64,000 nt of DNA from Carya illinoinensis (taxonomy: Eukaryota > Streptophyta > Magnoliopsida > Fagales > Juglandaceae), in assembly GCF_018687715.1 (NCBI RefSeq), contig NC_056752.1, positions 14,811,001 through 14,875,000 of the forward strand. Direction: 5' to 3'. The notes beneath the pieces are model-generated. The model was not told the origin of the DNA. It did not search any database and saw only the letters and a list, made by a program, of their open reading frames with translations. The position numbers and the translations under genes were made by a program. The first letter of the stretch is position 1, and each line of letters opens with the position of its first letter. Of this stretch, positions 12,481-25,869 are shown in pieces.

Positions 12481-12489
12481 AACCAATGG

Positions 12490-14090
12490 AGTGGTTCTTC
12501 ATCTTTCTTTCTAGTCAACCCCATCGATGGTCTGTCCCCATGCGTTGGTGGGGCCCTCACATCCTACCCACCTTGCAAGAAATTTTGTGCTCAAGGTGCC
12601 CTAGCCGCACCATCATGGCTTAGCATTTATTCTGTTAGGTTCCTTGCCCTTTGAGAACTCTCAAGGAATTTCTGCTTGGATTTGCTACAAAGCTTCTGAA
12701 TTAATTAAAACTACCCTTCTTCATCTATATAGTAGGGTCCCATCCTTCAGCTTATCAAACTTGCTTACTCTTAATTGCTACATAGCTGTGAGCACTTCCT
12801 TTGATGGCACATCCTTCAACAACAGGTGTCTCATCTGTTCCAATAATGAGGTGGGACCTTCCATACCATTAGAACCCAATTTGCGACTTAGTGCATTAGC
12901 GACCAAGTTCGCCTTTTCCAAGTGAAACTTGATTTCACACTGGTGGTAATGGATGGTATCCAAGCACCTCTGTTGCCTCATATTGATATTCTTTTGGGTG
13001 AAGAGGTGCCTTAAACTCCTACGGTCCATGTACACCTCACACTTTTCTCCATACATGTAGTGTCGTTAAATCTTCAAGGCAAACACCACGACTGCTAGTT
13101 CTAGGTCGTGGGTTGGGTAATTCTTCTCATTATCTTTCAATTGTCTAGACACGTGTGCCACTACTCTTCCTTCTTGCATTGGGATGCAGCCTAACCAAAA
13201 CTTAGATGCGTTGCTAAATAGTACAAATGTTTTCTAAGGTTCGAGAAAAACCAAAATAGGGGTTATGGTTAATCTCTTTTTTAGTTCCTCAAAAGTCTGC
13301 TCAAACCTGTTCGTCTAGGTGAATTTAGCATTCTTCCTGGTTAATGCCATAAGTGGACTGGACAACCTAGAGAATCATTCCACAAACCTCTGATAGTAGC
13401 GAATTAAGCCTAGGAAACTCCTCACCTCGGGCACTAAGATGGGTCGTTGCCACTCCAACATTACCTCAATTTTTCTCGAGTCAACCATGACTCCTTTTTG
13501 GGAGATCATGTGATTGAGGAACTTCACCTCTATCCAAAACTTGCACTTATTGAGTTTGGAAGATATTCGATGGTCCTTAAATGTTCCCAATACCAGTCTC
13601 AAGTGATCCTCATGCTCCTCTAAACTCTTAGAGTACATCAGTATATCATCTACATCACTACAAATAGATCTAGAAATGGTTGGAATACCCTATTCATGCC
13701 CATAAAAGCTGTGAGGTGTTAGCTAACCTGAAAGGCATCACGATGAACTCAAAATGGCCATACCTTGTCCAAATGGCTGCCTTTGGTATGTCACCTTCCT
13801 TAATTATCAACTAGTGATATCCAAATCTAAGGAAGCACTACAACTCCCTACAGTTGATCGAACAGATCATCTATCATTGGTAATGGGCACTACAACTCTC
13901 TGTAGTTGATCAAACAAATCATCTATCATTGGTAATGGGTACCTATTCTTTATAGTTATCTTATTCAGATCATGGTTATCAATACACATCCTAAGGATTC
14001 CGTTCTTCTTCTTAACAAATAACACCGATGATTCTCATGGTGAGATACTAGGCCTTATAAAACCTTTTGCCAATAATTTCTGCGATTGGC
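12490..14090 (-). pseudogene. Ty3/Gypsy reverse transcriptase and RNase H, decayed
   Basis: Reading on the minus strand, the RT palm core appears near 13,660-13,630 as VDDILMYSKSLEEHEDHL. The connection region follows (KCKFWIEVKFLNHMISQKG, then the SFLGLIRYYQRFVE block at about 13,400). RNase H (YMDRRSLRHLFTQKN) follows at about 13,030, then FHLEKANLVANALSRK and KDGTLLYR near 12,690, where integrase should begin. The frame is broken by stops and shifts, including a 52-bp tandem duplication at 13,835. Integrase is missing: an unrelated LTR follows at once on the left. The family looks like the chromovirus/Tekay-type Gypsy lineage. It belongs with the protease fragment to its right. Confidence 0.9.
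13835..13938. repeat. 52-bp tandem duplication inside RT
   Basis: The unit GCACTACAACTC...CATTGGTAATGGG occurs at 13,835-13,886 and again at 13,887-13,938 with a few differences. As 52 is not a multiple of three, it shifts the RT frame. The copies have since diverged, so the element was already dead when it arose. Confidence 0.85.
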
Positions 14091-14093
14091 TCT

Positions 14094-14905
14094 TTAATCT
14101 CTCAACTCAATTGGAGCCATCCTATAAGGTGCATTAGGCACTGGAATTGTTCTTGGTTCCAATTGAATTGAGAACTCAACATCCCTAAGAAGGGGTAGTC
14201 CTAGAAGTTCTCCGAATACTTCCAAGAATTCTCTTACTATGATTATACTCTCCACCTCCAAAGCTTCTTTCTCCTTATGCACTACAGGCACTAGATAGGC
14301 CACGGCCCATTCACCAACTCTTTCTTGGCTTGTAGCTAGGAAATCATTCCTAACATTGATCTCAACTAACTCCCTCAAAAAATCCTATCGTCACTTCTGG
14401 GCACACTGAATGTTACCGTTCTTTGATGACAATCGATACTTGCAAAGCACCTAAATAACAAATCCATGTCTAAAATGATAACGAAACCTAATGAGTTGAA
14501 TACTATGTGGTCTAGTTCCCTAATGATATCAAGACTCCTTGCTACATGAATCTTGCATGTAAGCTAACCATTCTAAAGAATCTTGTAGATACAAATGACA
14601 GGGATGCACTCGAGTAAAATAATGCACTAGCATAGAAATGTGATATTCTAACTCTCCCTGAAAGGAACAACTAGCTTACTACTTATTCGACACTCCTATG
14701 AATATGACTAATTAATCGAGGGTTGAGGTCTTGTACCTGTGATTATGCTTGCCTCCTGGGTCCTGGGGCATCTTTGTCAACTTCTCTAGAAGTGAGGGCA
14801 TACACTCTCACTTGCACAGCCTACCTGCGATCTCCATATCCTCCATCATTCCCTATTCATTGCCACAGACACGTCATGTTAAATGTCAAGTCTCTTCAAA
14901 CTTAT
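14094..14905 (-). pseudogene. Ty3/Gypsy gag end, protease and PR-RT linker, decayed
   Basis: From the right on the minus strand there is a gag C-terminal stretch ending VQVRVYALTSREVDKDAP (about 14,820-14,760), then a damaged protease. The protease end is recognisable as FASIDCHQRTVTFSVP near 14,430, corresponding to the DVILGMDWL...FASIDC region of this family. A linker at 14,378-14,094 carries REFLEVFGELLGLPLLRDVE and PYRMAPIELRD, the usual entry into RT. The upstream gag is cut off at about 14,905-14,930, where LTR B sequence in the opposite orientation begins. It matches the second Gypsy copy at 31.1-31.8 kb closely in order. Confidence 0.88.
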
Positions 14906-14929
14906 TTATGATCATGTTATGCTTGCATG

Positions 14930-15508
14930 CTTTTACTAGTATGCATGCATCTTTAAATTGTCAATTAAGTTCTTTGTTAACTTTCTGATATTTGTATTCA
15001 AATCATAGTTACAACTACAATTCCCCCCAGAATGGTAGACTATGTTTCAAGACCAGGAGATAAAACAGATGATGGCTGACTAGAGACAGTCGATGAGGCA
15101 GTGGAGACACGATGCGGAGCTTGTAGCCTTCATAATCTAATTCATTGATAGTATTATGGCATCCCTACTTGATGAATTAGCCCAGTAGATGTTTTAGTTT
15201 ATGCATGAACTTGTGGAACTCCATTTTTCGTATGTTTTTAATATATACCTTTTGGACTTACGCTATAATTGTGAACGTCTGTTACTTTAATGCTTATATA
15301 TTATGTTTCAAAGTTTTTGGAATATATCTCATTTGGTACATAGATTGCTCAATAAAAAAAATTATTCACTGCAAATATTGCATATTGTTAGATGCATGCT
15401 AGGTGTTTGCATTCTTAATTGTTATGAACGGGAGCAAGTAACCTTGTGTTGTATGTCCTAACACTTCAGAGTCTGTCCGATCCCAAGTATGATCTAGGGG
15501 CGTCACAA
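14930..15508 (+). repeat. LTR B, 3' part (copy c)
   Basis: This aligns with 29,440-30,045 and 17,640-18,057: the ...ACTACCATTCC(C/T)(C/T)C(C/T)AGAATGGTAGACTATGT block, a GATGCATGCTAGGTGTTTGCAT block and a TGTCC(T/C)(A/G)A(C/T)ACTTCA...GTCTGTC block. It ends GGGGCGTCACA, the complement of a TGTGACGCCCC LTR start. It is joined on the left to opposite-strand Gypsy pol, so this is a fusion rather than that pol's own LTR. Confidence 0.7.
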
Positions 15509-15514
15509 CGTGGC

Positions 15515-18057
15515 AATTGGTTCAAACAACTATCAAATTGTCATGTACGATGTCCAAAGCCACTTATGATCACTAGGATCACTTTTTAGTTGGAGACATG
15601 GCACAATCCTAGCCATCCATGGAAACCCTAAGACATATGTCAAATGGAGAACAAATGTATAAGTGATAAAGTGTAAATCAAGCCATGTGATCATGCCTTT
15701 TACACCAAACACTATTCCATCCAACCAAAAACTATTTAGACAACCAAAAAAAGGATTTCAACCCAAAATAAACCCCAAAAAGTTGGAAGCAAAACAAAAC
15801 CCCAAATTGCTTTCAAAACCCTAAACCACTCAATTTTGATTAAATATTTTATCACTTGGTTAAATTACTTCCTCATGGAATTAAGAACTCAATTACACCC
15901 TCTTACATCATTAACCACTCCCTTACGTCTTTGTAATTTTATTTAATTAAGAAATATTTGATTTGAACCAAGCAATGACTAAAACCTAACTAAACCCCAA
16001 ACTAGCTCATTTTCCTCCACCCTTGCCTTTTTGTCTCCACACTTAGCTCATATTCCTCCTCTCCCAAGAGCAAACCGAGAGAGTGTTGAGGAAAACATTT
16101 TAGGTAGTTTTCGCTCAAGCTTTGTAAGTTATTGCATAAAAATTCAAGGATCTAGTGATTTTGTTTCAAGTACAAAGCATGTTATACTCAGTTTTATAGT
16201 TTTCAAATAAACTGGTTGTTCTAAGTGTTTTTTGGGTTTTGGTTGTTTATTCAAGCATGCTATCACTTAGATGATGATCATGTGAGGAAAGTTATTTTGG
16301 AGTTGTTATAATTTATATGAGTGTTTTAGACCAAGAAGATCAAGAGTTGGAATTATTTGACCTAATCTTAATATTTTGGCATTTGCTATGGTGTTGTGAG
16401 TGTAAGGTTTTATGAAATGTGCAAATTGGTGTCTTATCATTATTCTAGAACTAAGGATATGATTTTTAGAGTTGTTAAAATCAGTTTAAGCTTGTTAGCA
16501 TGTGGGTAAGACAAGAAGCAACAAAATCAAGTTTTTGGCCTAATACATGAGTCGGCCGAAGTAGGTTTCTCATAATTGTATTTAGTTTTAAGTTTCTCTG
16601 AGTTCATATCTGGACTTAGGATAAAATTTACATGAGGAATATAAATTTATTTAAGTTTTGGTGTTCAATTGCAAAATCCTTATTGTAGGGGCCAAATTGT
16701 AATTTCCCACCAGTAGAGAGGTAACTTTGCAATTTTAGATCTAATTTCTTAAGTTTTATGTTTCTAAGAATTTATGGGGATATTCCAACACCAAAAAATA
16801 TCTCATTTCAGTTTACACTCAAACTGAAACTTACTCTTAGTGTATTTAGCCTCAAACTTACTCTCGATGTATTTATGTATGTATCGTGATAACACTGCTG
16901 CTGTTATATTTGTGTCATTTATGCTTGTTACAACTGATATAATATTCCATGCCATGTCTTCAATTATCTATTACATGAAGGACATGTCATCTATTACTAT
17001 TACATTAATATTTGTTACACATCTAATCTTGACTTTCATTCCATGTCACACATGTCATGAATGTCATATCATCTATTAGACATTTATCTGTTACATGTCA
17101 CGAATGACATGTTATCTCTTACATGTTCATATATTACATGTCATGAATGTCATGTTATCTATTACATGAGTATGTCATGAGTTAAGTTTAAGTCATGCAT
17201 GAGTCCTTTATTTTTATCACGACCCCAGGAATTAGGATGGAGAGTTATCCTAATAGAACTCCCTTCCCCATGCTAGAGTATTTAAATTGGATGTTGAATC
17301 CCTTAGGTTGACAACGTATAGTCAACAGGCTTCGAATGAGACCTAAGTAATTGGTTGACGGAATGAAGTCAGATACCAAACTCTGGTAGTGCCAACTACA
17401 CGTTAAACAGTTTCATCAATTCAATTATCATGTTGTACTCACAGCTAGCGTAGATGCCTATGATGTTATGTGGTACCAACAAGAGCACACGACCATTGGG
17501 GAGTCGTAAAGAATATCCAGTTCACGTTAAACAAACATGTATGTGTAACAAGGCCAAATTCATTTCAAGTCATGTCACGTTCAAGTCAAATCATGTTATG
17601 TTCATATATAGTCATGTTATTTACAAGTCACGTCCCACAAATTCAAGTCAATGTCATGATGCATACACGCCATTTTACTATCATGCATGTCTATGTATAC
17701 TGTTGGTAGTTTAGTAGCTACTTGCTGAGATTTATAGAAATCTCACTCGTAGTCCCAACTACCATTCCCTCCAGAATGGTAAATTATGTGCCAGAATAGT
17801 AAATTATGTGTCAGAACTTGGAGATTCCACACAAAACCATTTGCAAGAGGTCAAATAGACCACAGAGCAATGATGAGGAGCTGATAGCATCAATACTCCA
17901 TTTTCTGTATATGATTTTGGATATAATAACTGAGTTGCATGAGCACCTCAACAATTTAGTTTAGTAGTTTAAATTTTCGACCTGTACTTATGGAGTGTCA
18001 TCTCCATTACCTATTTTGTTACATATTTATTGGACAAGTGTTATAACATTTTGCATC
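15515..18057 (+). repeat. LTR B, long truncated copy (copy a)
   Basis: The right part (17,161-18,057) aligns base by base with 28,951-29,850. The left part has the layout of an LTR start and leader: AT-rich U3, a leader near 16,070-16,150, then a long transcribed tract. Between 16,930 and 17,165 lies a small tandem repeat of a ...ACATGTCA(T/C)GAATG(T/A)CATGTTATCT unit. The copy stops at 18,057, where gag of another Gypsy element on the minus strand begins. No gene is contained. The left edge is uncertain. Confidence 0.6.
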
Positions 18058-18200
18058 TGTGCACTCCGGGACACTAAATATCTCTTCCATGTCTTGAATC
18101 CAATCCTTCGTTGCATTTGAATCGCCTCTACCATCAAATATGGGAGAATCGCCTCCCCTGTTGTTAGTTTCATCCAAATCCTCAAAGTTTCAAACTAGAC
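18058..18200 (-). pseudogene. Ty3/Gypsy gag N-terminal fragment
   Basis: On the minus strand a frame reads EDLDETNNRGGDSPIFDGR followed by KDWIQDMEEIFSVPECTDA. This is the start of the Retrotrans_gag region (the ...F.G..DP..A..W...IE.IF pattern). It is cut at 18,057 by LTR B. About 850 bp of non-coding leader separate it from the primer-binding site at 19,051, so it is the 5' end of a Gypsy element whose remainder is lost. Confidence 0.7.
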
Positions 18201-19050
18201 AACGAGATGCTATCTTGTGAGCTTAAACTTTGTTAAACGTTCTAATGAAAGAAAACAAAATATGTGTATAAACAAATATATATATGTATATATATATACC
18301 AAACAAAATATTTAAAACAAGTTCAACATTTTTTTAACCATTCCTAACCGTATCTTTAATCAATTCATAAAGCCTTTCTTACCATCTATAGTCGTAAACC
18401 TAACATCGCTTTAAACTTACATATATCTTTAAAACTTAAACCTCAAAAGTCATGAACTCAATTCTTAACATCTTCCAAATTCAAAACCTCAAATTTCATA
18501 GAACACAATACTTAATGCCAACAGATGCTAAGACTTTAAATATAAGAAGAATTATCTCTTGCAATTTGTAGATTTCTAAACATCAAATCCAAAATTAAAT
18601 CCTAAAGTTCGCCGAAATCCAAAACTTCATGTCCTGATGTCCGTATAACCCCAAACCTTGCTTTCGATCAAGCCTATGTACACCTTCAATATTCTAAACC
18701 TTAAACCTTACAAAGATTCTTTCATATTCTCCATAACGTAAGCCTACCAAATCTAAAACCCCAAATGTTAGAAAATCGTTTCTTAAAATCTACAAAATTT
18801 AAAATCTCTCATCTTATCAACATTACCTTTAAAGTATGAAAAATCTCTAAACCTCATATTTCCAAAACACAACTAATAAAGTCTGCAGAATATTCAACCT
18901 GGACACTGCAACATCATTTTAAAGTCCGCAACAATTAAAACATCAAATGTCACCCACCCAAAACCACAACTTTCCAACAACACATTTCATAAGTCTACTA
19001 AAACTTTAAATCTCATCCAGCTCCTTTAAAGAATCTAGAATCTCAAACCT

Positions 19051-19063
19051 GGCTCTGATACCA
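19051..19063 (-). promoter_or_regulatory. Primer-binding site (initiator tRNA-Met type)
   Basis: The minus strand reads TGGTATCAGAGCC, the standard plant primer-binding site. It sits directly inside the LTR end ...GGGCGTTACGG. Confidence 0.9.
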
Positions 19064-19065
19064 AC

Positions 19066-20343
19066 CGTAACGCCCAAGTATTGGAGATTCAGAGAGTTAG
19101 CCCATGTTGTCTAAAATCATCTCCAATAATACAATTATATATAATCCAGGGACTCCATAAAAATATTAATTTATTTGTTCAACACAAATATCCATGTTCC
19201 TCCACCGGGACACCAAGGAAATACCTCAATAAAATAAATTAAAATTTCCACAAGGACTTGAAAATACCCATAACTCAAAGTACCAAAATAAAAGAAAATA
19301 ATAAATCCACTAAATAGTACTCTCCAATATATACTTGTGCCCTTTGCCATTTATTCCTCTATGATCATCAAACCTTGTTAATACTTCCTATTCTTGATTT
19401 TCAGATGAACCACCAAAATTATTTGAAAAATATTGTGAAGATAAGTGGTGAGTCATCAACAACTTATTAAGTAAAAAACATATACTAGTATGTATATATG
19501 AGCATTTATAGAATTCAGAATGCTAAACAAAACATTTTTATTTCTAGAAGGTAGAATCAGAAACATGTTATAAAAAATATCTGAGTGAAAATTTAAAAAT
19601 ATTCTTATTCAAAATTTATTTGGCATAGCAAAATCTGAGATGCCATCTTCATATCATATTAGAACATCACATCAGGATAGAGATCATGTTTAACTCTCGT
19701 GGTAGGGTTATAAACCACTATTATACCTGTTGCGGGGCCGTATACCATGTTTAACCCCCGTGGTCGGGTTATAATCCACCTTATACTCATGGCCTTATGT
19801 CACTATTATCACCTTTGGCTAGGCTATATGCCACTATTATCAGCCATGACTGGGCCGTATACCACTATTATCACTCGTGACAGAGCCTTAATGGAACATA
19901 TTAGAAATAGAATATAATCATATACAAATACATATTCAAAAAGTCATGCCAAAGATTTTCAGATGCCACATCATATCAGAACAGAATACTGACCAAATTT
20001 CAATCATTTCACAAATTTCAAAAATAGATTCATAACATCTTTGCATCATATGCACAAATTTTCGCATCATATGCACAATTCATAAACAGAATGCCAAAAT
20101 TGCTCATGTCTATACCAGTCATGACGAAAATACTTTTCTCTTTCATACAAATTACATGATAATGCAGAACAAATAATTGAGGTTATTTCAAATTTCTTTG
20201 CATAACAAACATGATTTCTTAACAAAACTGACCTTAGTTTATATATTTTATGCAAAGTCTAGCATAGGAACCCTGCTTACCTGGACTTCTTAACTTGTCT
20301 AAACTTTTCTATGATAGTGCCGAATGAATATCAATCGTCACAT
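19066..20343 (-). repeat. 5' LTR of the truncated Gypsy element
   Basis: This lies immediately upstream (to the right) of the primer-binding site. It contains four or five diverged tandem units of about 35-40 bp at 19,700-19,890 (GGGCCGTATACCACTATTATCAC type), a common feature of Tekay-like LTRs. The right limit is set at a TGTGACG on the minus strand near 20,343, which is a guess. The true edge may be hidden by the LINE that starts just beyond. Confidence 0.6.
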
Positions 20344-20505
20344 ATAAAATAGACTAGTAATTTACTTAAATCTCTAGTTAAACACGTATTTGATATTTAA
20401 GCCTAAAATACTACAATAACCTATTTTTCCTTACAATCTAAGTTCTTGTAACTCTTAAAATACCATCACTTCCCAAATTCATCGATATCCATTTAATTTC
20501 TTCTT

Positions 20506-23500
20506 CTAATACTTCATCAACCTCTTAGTTTCATACACCATGTTACCAAACTGTGTCATTGTCTTGCTGTCAAATAACACTTCATTCACTAACATCAATG
20601 AGTCACTTTCAATGAGCAAATCCGGTATACCCAGAGGAATGAAAATCTGGAGGCCCCTCACCACTACCATCAACTCAATTTCTATAGGATCATTGACATC
20701 TCTTTCCTTGTTACTAGTTGACAGAATAACCTCACCCCTTTTATTCCTTAAAATCACTCCCACACCAGTACTGCATTGGTCTACAAAGATAGCCCCATTC
20801 ACATTTAATTTAACAAAACCATTATGAGGTGGCTTCCATCTACATTGCGTTTGTATGCTCTACTCAGCCAAGTCATGTACTGTTCTATATTCCTTAGCCA
20901 TAGATAAAGTATGTTCAACTGTTAGACTAGGACTGAGAATTTGATTCTCATACATGTTCTTGTTCCTTCTATATCACATGCCCCATGTTATTATGAAAAA
21001 CTTTTCAGGCTCACCCTGAATTCCCAATTGCTGCACTTTCCTTACCATAGAAAGTCAATCTACTCTTCATCCACCCTCAAACTATGGAAATACATATTCT
21101 AACACTCTTTGATAGAAGGGCATGATAATAAGGCATGATTAACATCGTCCTATGCCATATTACACCATTGGCACGAGGCCTCCAAAATGACCTTTTTATC
21201 TCTCAGATTATTTTATTGGCAGCCCTTCCTTGCAAGCCCTTCAAGCAAAAACTCTAATTTTGTTATGAATTTTCAATTTCCAAATGTGTTTCCATATCTA
21301 TCTTTGTTCATCAACATTAGAAAATTCCCCCACCTACTTAGATTGACCAGTAATCTTGAAGAATCTATATGCACTCACACTAAATTGTCCATTCTTCACA
21401 TGTTCCCAAATAATACAATCAGGTTGACTCTTTGCACTAGGCTCTATCTTTAAAATTTCTATAGCTTCTTGAGGTGGGAATATGGCCTTGACTCTCTCTA
21501 CATTCCACCATTTTGTGTGAGCATCAATCAGGTTTGCCACCAGTTCCTCTCCTTGTGCTAGTTGTCTATTAGGTGAGATTGTACCAATTTATGATTTGGT
21601 AACCAAAAATCAGTCCAAATATTGATTGATTGTTCATCCCCCACCCTCCATCTACATCCATTCAACAACTTCTGTTTTATTTTCCGTATCCCCCTTCAAA
21701 CATATGATAGTGCAGACCCTAACCTTGCCTCTTGAAAACTTGAATATGGGAAATATTTGGCCTTGAACAATTTGTGCAACAGACTATTTTCTTCCTTTAA
21801 AATTCTCCATCCCCGTTTTACTAATAAGGCTTGATTGAACATTTGTAAATCTTTAAATACCATTCCCCCATTAGCTTTTGTTTCACACATATTTGTCCAA
21901 TTCACTCATTTGGTTTTATTCTCATCTTTCTTCTACCCCACCACCAAAACATGGCCATCATGTTCTCTAGTTCATTGCATAATGTGAAAGGCAGTTTGAA
22001 ATATCTCATAATGTAGGTTGGGATTGATAAGGCAACAGCTTTGATCAATGCCTACTTACAACCATGAGAAAGAAATTTTTCCTTCCACCCCTTAAGCATT
22101 GCCCATACTCTATGCTTAGTTCAAAAAAGGCCTTTTTCTTCCCTCTTCTCACCAATGGAGGAAGACCAAGATACTTTTCATATTGTTGATGATGCTAGAC
22201 TCCCCGAAGGTCATGATCTCTTCTTGTTGAGTTTGTGGGACATTTATGCTAAATACCATAGAGGTCTTCTCACGATTTACCTTCTATCCAAAAACATGCT
22301 TTTAAATCTCCAGCAAGTGTTAAATGTTTAAACTTGCCTACAAAGTAGCCTTGCAAAAAAAAAAACACTATAATTTGAAAATAGAAGATCGTTAATCTTG
22401 GGTGCTCTTTGGCATATTTTTATTTCTTCCACTTACTTATAAACTGTTGCTTGCTTCAAAAGAGCTATGAGTCCCTCAGTGCATAACAAAAATAGATAAG
22501 GGGAGATATGATTTCCCTACCTCAAGCCTCGAGTTGGGTACATTGGTCCTTTAGGTTCCCCATTCTCCAGAATTGAAAAAGATATAGTCTTTATACACAG
22601 TATAATCAACTTGATCCATCTAGCCTCAAACCCTATTCTTCTCATCACTTGTTCAAGAAAGCCCCATTCCATACAGTCATAAGCCTTGCTCATAGCCAAC
22701 TTCAAGGACAGAAAGCCTTTCCTTCCCCCTCTCTTTTGCCTTATGAAATGAACTAAATCAAATGCTACCAAGATATTATCTGAGATGAGCCTTCTTGGGA
22801 CAAATGCAGCTTGTGAGGGTGAGATTACACTTGGTAAAATGCACTTCAGCCTATTGGTAAGCACCGCTGAAACCAACTTATACACTACATTGCATAGACT
22901 GATAAGCCTATAGTCTACCACACTCTCAGGTTGTTTCTTCCTAGGAATCAAGGTAATGAATGTATGGTTTATGTCATTTAGGAGTTAGCCACCATTCAAA
23001 ACCTGCAAGATAGTTCCTGTAACATCCTTACCCACCACAGACCAATATTTTTGAAAAAAGATTGGTGACATACCATCAAGCTCAAGTGCCTTTGTAGGAT
23101 TCATTTGCTTTAGAGCCAAGCACACTTCATCAGCAATAAAAGTCCTTAACAATTTTTCATTCATTTCTAAATCAACCTTTCCTTCTAAGCCATCCAAAAA
23201 ATCCATATTTCCAAACTATTCAAAGGATTTGAATAGAACATTGAAATAATCAAGAATAACTCTATCCCTACCCTCATTCTTCTACTAGTTACCATCTATA
23301 TCCTTCACCCCTTTAATAAAATATTTTTCTTCCTTTGAGAAGCTTTATGGTGAAAGAACCTTGAGTTTGTATCACCCTCCTTTAATCACAATGTCTTCGA
23401 TCTTTGCCTCCACATTATCTCATCTCTTTCCAACCATTTGTGCACTTCTGCCCTTGCTTCTTTCTGTTCCTCTCTTTTGGTATGAGTGGGATCCAGATTA

Positions 23501-24434
23501 GTGATTGCTTTAAGCTTAGCTATGGCCTTCTCTAATTCCTTTCTAACATGGCCAAAACTATTCTGATTCCATACAGTTAGTTTCTCACCACATGTCTGAA
23601 TCTTCTTCATTACTGTATTCATTTCATATGGACCAAATATACCCTTCCATGCATTTTCAATAACTACTTGACACTCCTTAGAATCCACCCACATTGCCTT
23701 GAATCTAAAGTGTCTTTGGCCTTTTCTGTGATAGTTCTCAGCATATAAGTTAAGTATAATTGGCATATGGTTAGAAAATGCAATCAAACCATGCCTCACC
23801 TTTGCCTGAACATAATAATAGCACCACTTAACATTTGCTAGGAACCTATCAAGACTTTCACTAATACAATTCAGTGCCTCTCTTTTGTTACACCATGTAA
23901 ATTGATTCTCACTAGACCCAATGTCGTTAAGAGCACAATCATCAAGAACAACCTTGAAATCACCCATCTGCCTTTCAGTTCTCTGCACCCCTCCACGTTT
24001 CTCAGCATTACTTAAAATCTCGTTAAAGTCCCCAAACAACAGCCAAGAATTATTTTTAGGCTCCAACAAAGATCTCAACAAACTCTACGTTTCATGTCTT
24101 CTAGTTGACCATAAACCTCAATAAGAAACCAAGGTTCTGCATTACTGCCCTCTTCTTCTATTATAGCATGTATATGTGATCTTGAATAACTCAGGACATA
24201 TAATTTCACATTATTCTTCCAAAACAAAGAAAGTCATCTACTTCTCCCATCACTACTAAAAACCAAACATCCACCAAAATTCATTCTGAATTTCATTCTT
24301 TCCATTACACTTGCATCCAGTCATGATTCTTGAAAAAACAAGACTGTGGGATCTTCCCTTCTGACCAAGTCACGAAAGACTCAAATTCCTCGTGGGTTCC
24401 CAGGCTCATGGGAATTCCAACTTACCAAAATCAT
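20506..24434 (-). pseudogene. LINE ORF2: endonuclease, reverse transcriptase, RNase H
   Basis: From an ATG at 24,434 (MILVSWNS..., the usual start of plant L1 endonucleases) to the stop near 20,506 there is room for about 1,300 codons, a normal length. Endonuclease: LLFGDFNEI at about 24,020 and FTWCNKREALN follow the family, but the terminal SDH motif reads SNH. RT (22,951-22,330): RLISLCNV, SPSQAAFVPRRLISDN and LKLAMSKAYDCMEW, where the motif A aspartate is alanine. The FADD box is replaced by FSNY near 22,400. After a zf-RVT-like region (21,540-21,334) the C-terminus is an RVT_3 RNase H (20,802-20,506, FVDQCSTGVGVILRN). The protein cannot be active as it stands. Confidence 0.92.
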
Positions 24435-24726
24435 TGATCCCGATAGGGCTGTTGAATAGCCTCTACCGATCCCAATATGTGTAACTCACCCTCTTCCTCA
24501 TCACAATTCTACTTGTCACACAAAATAGACATGAGTTTTTGTTTCCCATTCCACCCTTCTTTATTCTGGTTATTAGTCTCCTCCACTACTTTCCTCCAAA
24601 ATTCTTTTACACTCTCAATACAAGTTTCAACGTGATTACTTGAGTTATGTGCTCTTTTCTTCCAAGATTTGGTAATTGTCTTGACATCAGGGCTTGGGCT
24701 AGTTGAGGTGTCTCAAGCCCATCTGG

Positions 24727-25869
24727 CTAGGCTTGACCCAAAATAACAGGCCCATCTCTCATTTTTGCTTCTTTGCTTTGACTAAGATAGACGTTGAATT
24801 TGCCTGTTAGATCTTCAATATTTGAATTTGATATTTGTTTTTGCCCCATATCCTCCTCATCGCGTAACGTCTGTATGCTCCTCAATTCTTGTAGTTTTGC
24901 ATTTATCTCATCCCCAGCCATCTGCATAACTTCCTCATTTTTATCCTTAACTATCCCTAGAATCTCACCTAAAACCTCTCCTCTAACTTCACTTGCAACT
25001 GATTCTGACGTGATGTTTCTTGCCGAAGAGAAACCACCATTCTGAGAACCACCCTTCTCTTGCTCTTTTCCATTATCCATCATTTTTTTGCATACCTACC
25101 GTAGAGCTAGTGCCCCCCACCATATTATACAACCTTCTTCTTCCATCAGAGACAACTCGCAACCAAGGACCAAATTGATCTGTTTCCTCATCACCATACT
25201 TTGTAGCAGAACAACCCTTTCCTTCATGCAATATTCTTCCACGCTGAAAATAGAACCGTGGGACTTTCTTGTATTGAATTGGAATCCAAAATTTTCCTCA
25301 CCCAGCATGATAGTTCTTCCTTGTGCAAGAGGTTTAAACAGGTTGAGTATGATTTTCAACCTCAGAAATCGTCCCCATCCAACGTTATCTTCATCTACTT
25401 CCACCGATCCACCATCACCACCTCTCCCTATGAACGTCCTAACTTTTCTCCACATGCTTGATTCATTCCAATCAATGGCATGTTATGGAACTGGACCCAT
25501 AAGGCTTCCTTATCAAACTTCATCATGCTTGGTGGAATAAGCCCATCAAAACCATTAATCACAAAGACATAACTATTAAAAAACCAAGGTCTACCATCTT
25601 CCACACGGCTCCTATCAACATGAGTTGCAAACATTATTATGAAGGTGTTCAACCTAACTTCTTTGAAATTTGTGTGCTCAATCACCAGATCTTTGCCATT
25701 GTTATTTCAACCACATTCTTCCCAATCAACCGATCCATATAGATTTTACCAATCAAGCATCTTTCACCTTTCTTTTGTACTTCTACAGTAGATGTACTCT
25801 CCAGTTCAATAGCCACATCTCCTCCTCACTCAGCTTGAACTTCTCCCTTATCTCATGTAAATTATCCAT
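24727..25869 (-). pseudogene. LINE ORF1: DUF4283 gag-like protein
   Basis: The ATG at 25,869 opens MDNLHEIREKFKLSEEE. After a frameshift comes RCLIGKIYMDRLIGKNVVE, then GRPWFFNSYVFVINGFDG and ALWVQFHNMPLIGMNQACG (25,610-25,440). This is the classic DUF4283 order. It is followed by the FLRLKIILNLFKPLAQGR segment of the zf-CCHC_4 region. The knuckle cysteines at about 25,300 are mostly lost. The last 118 residues (25,083-24,727) are charged and glutamate-rich. Total about 380 codons, a normal length for the family, with several frame breaks. The role would be binding the element's RNA. Confidence 0.88.

Noticed and set aside
24794..25540. Plus-strand frames of 83-150 codons
   Set aside because: They are antisense to LINE ORF1, whose minus-strand text matches DUF4283.
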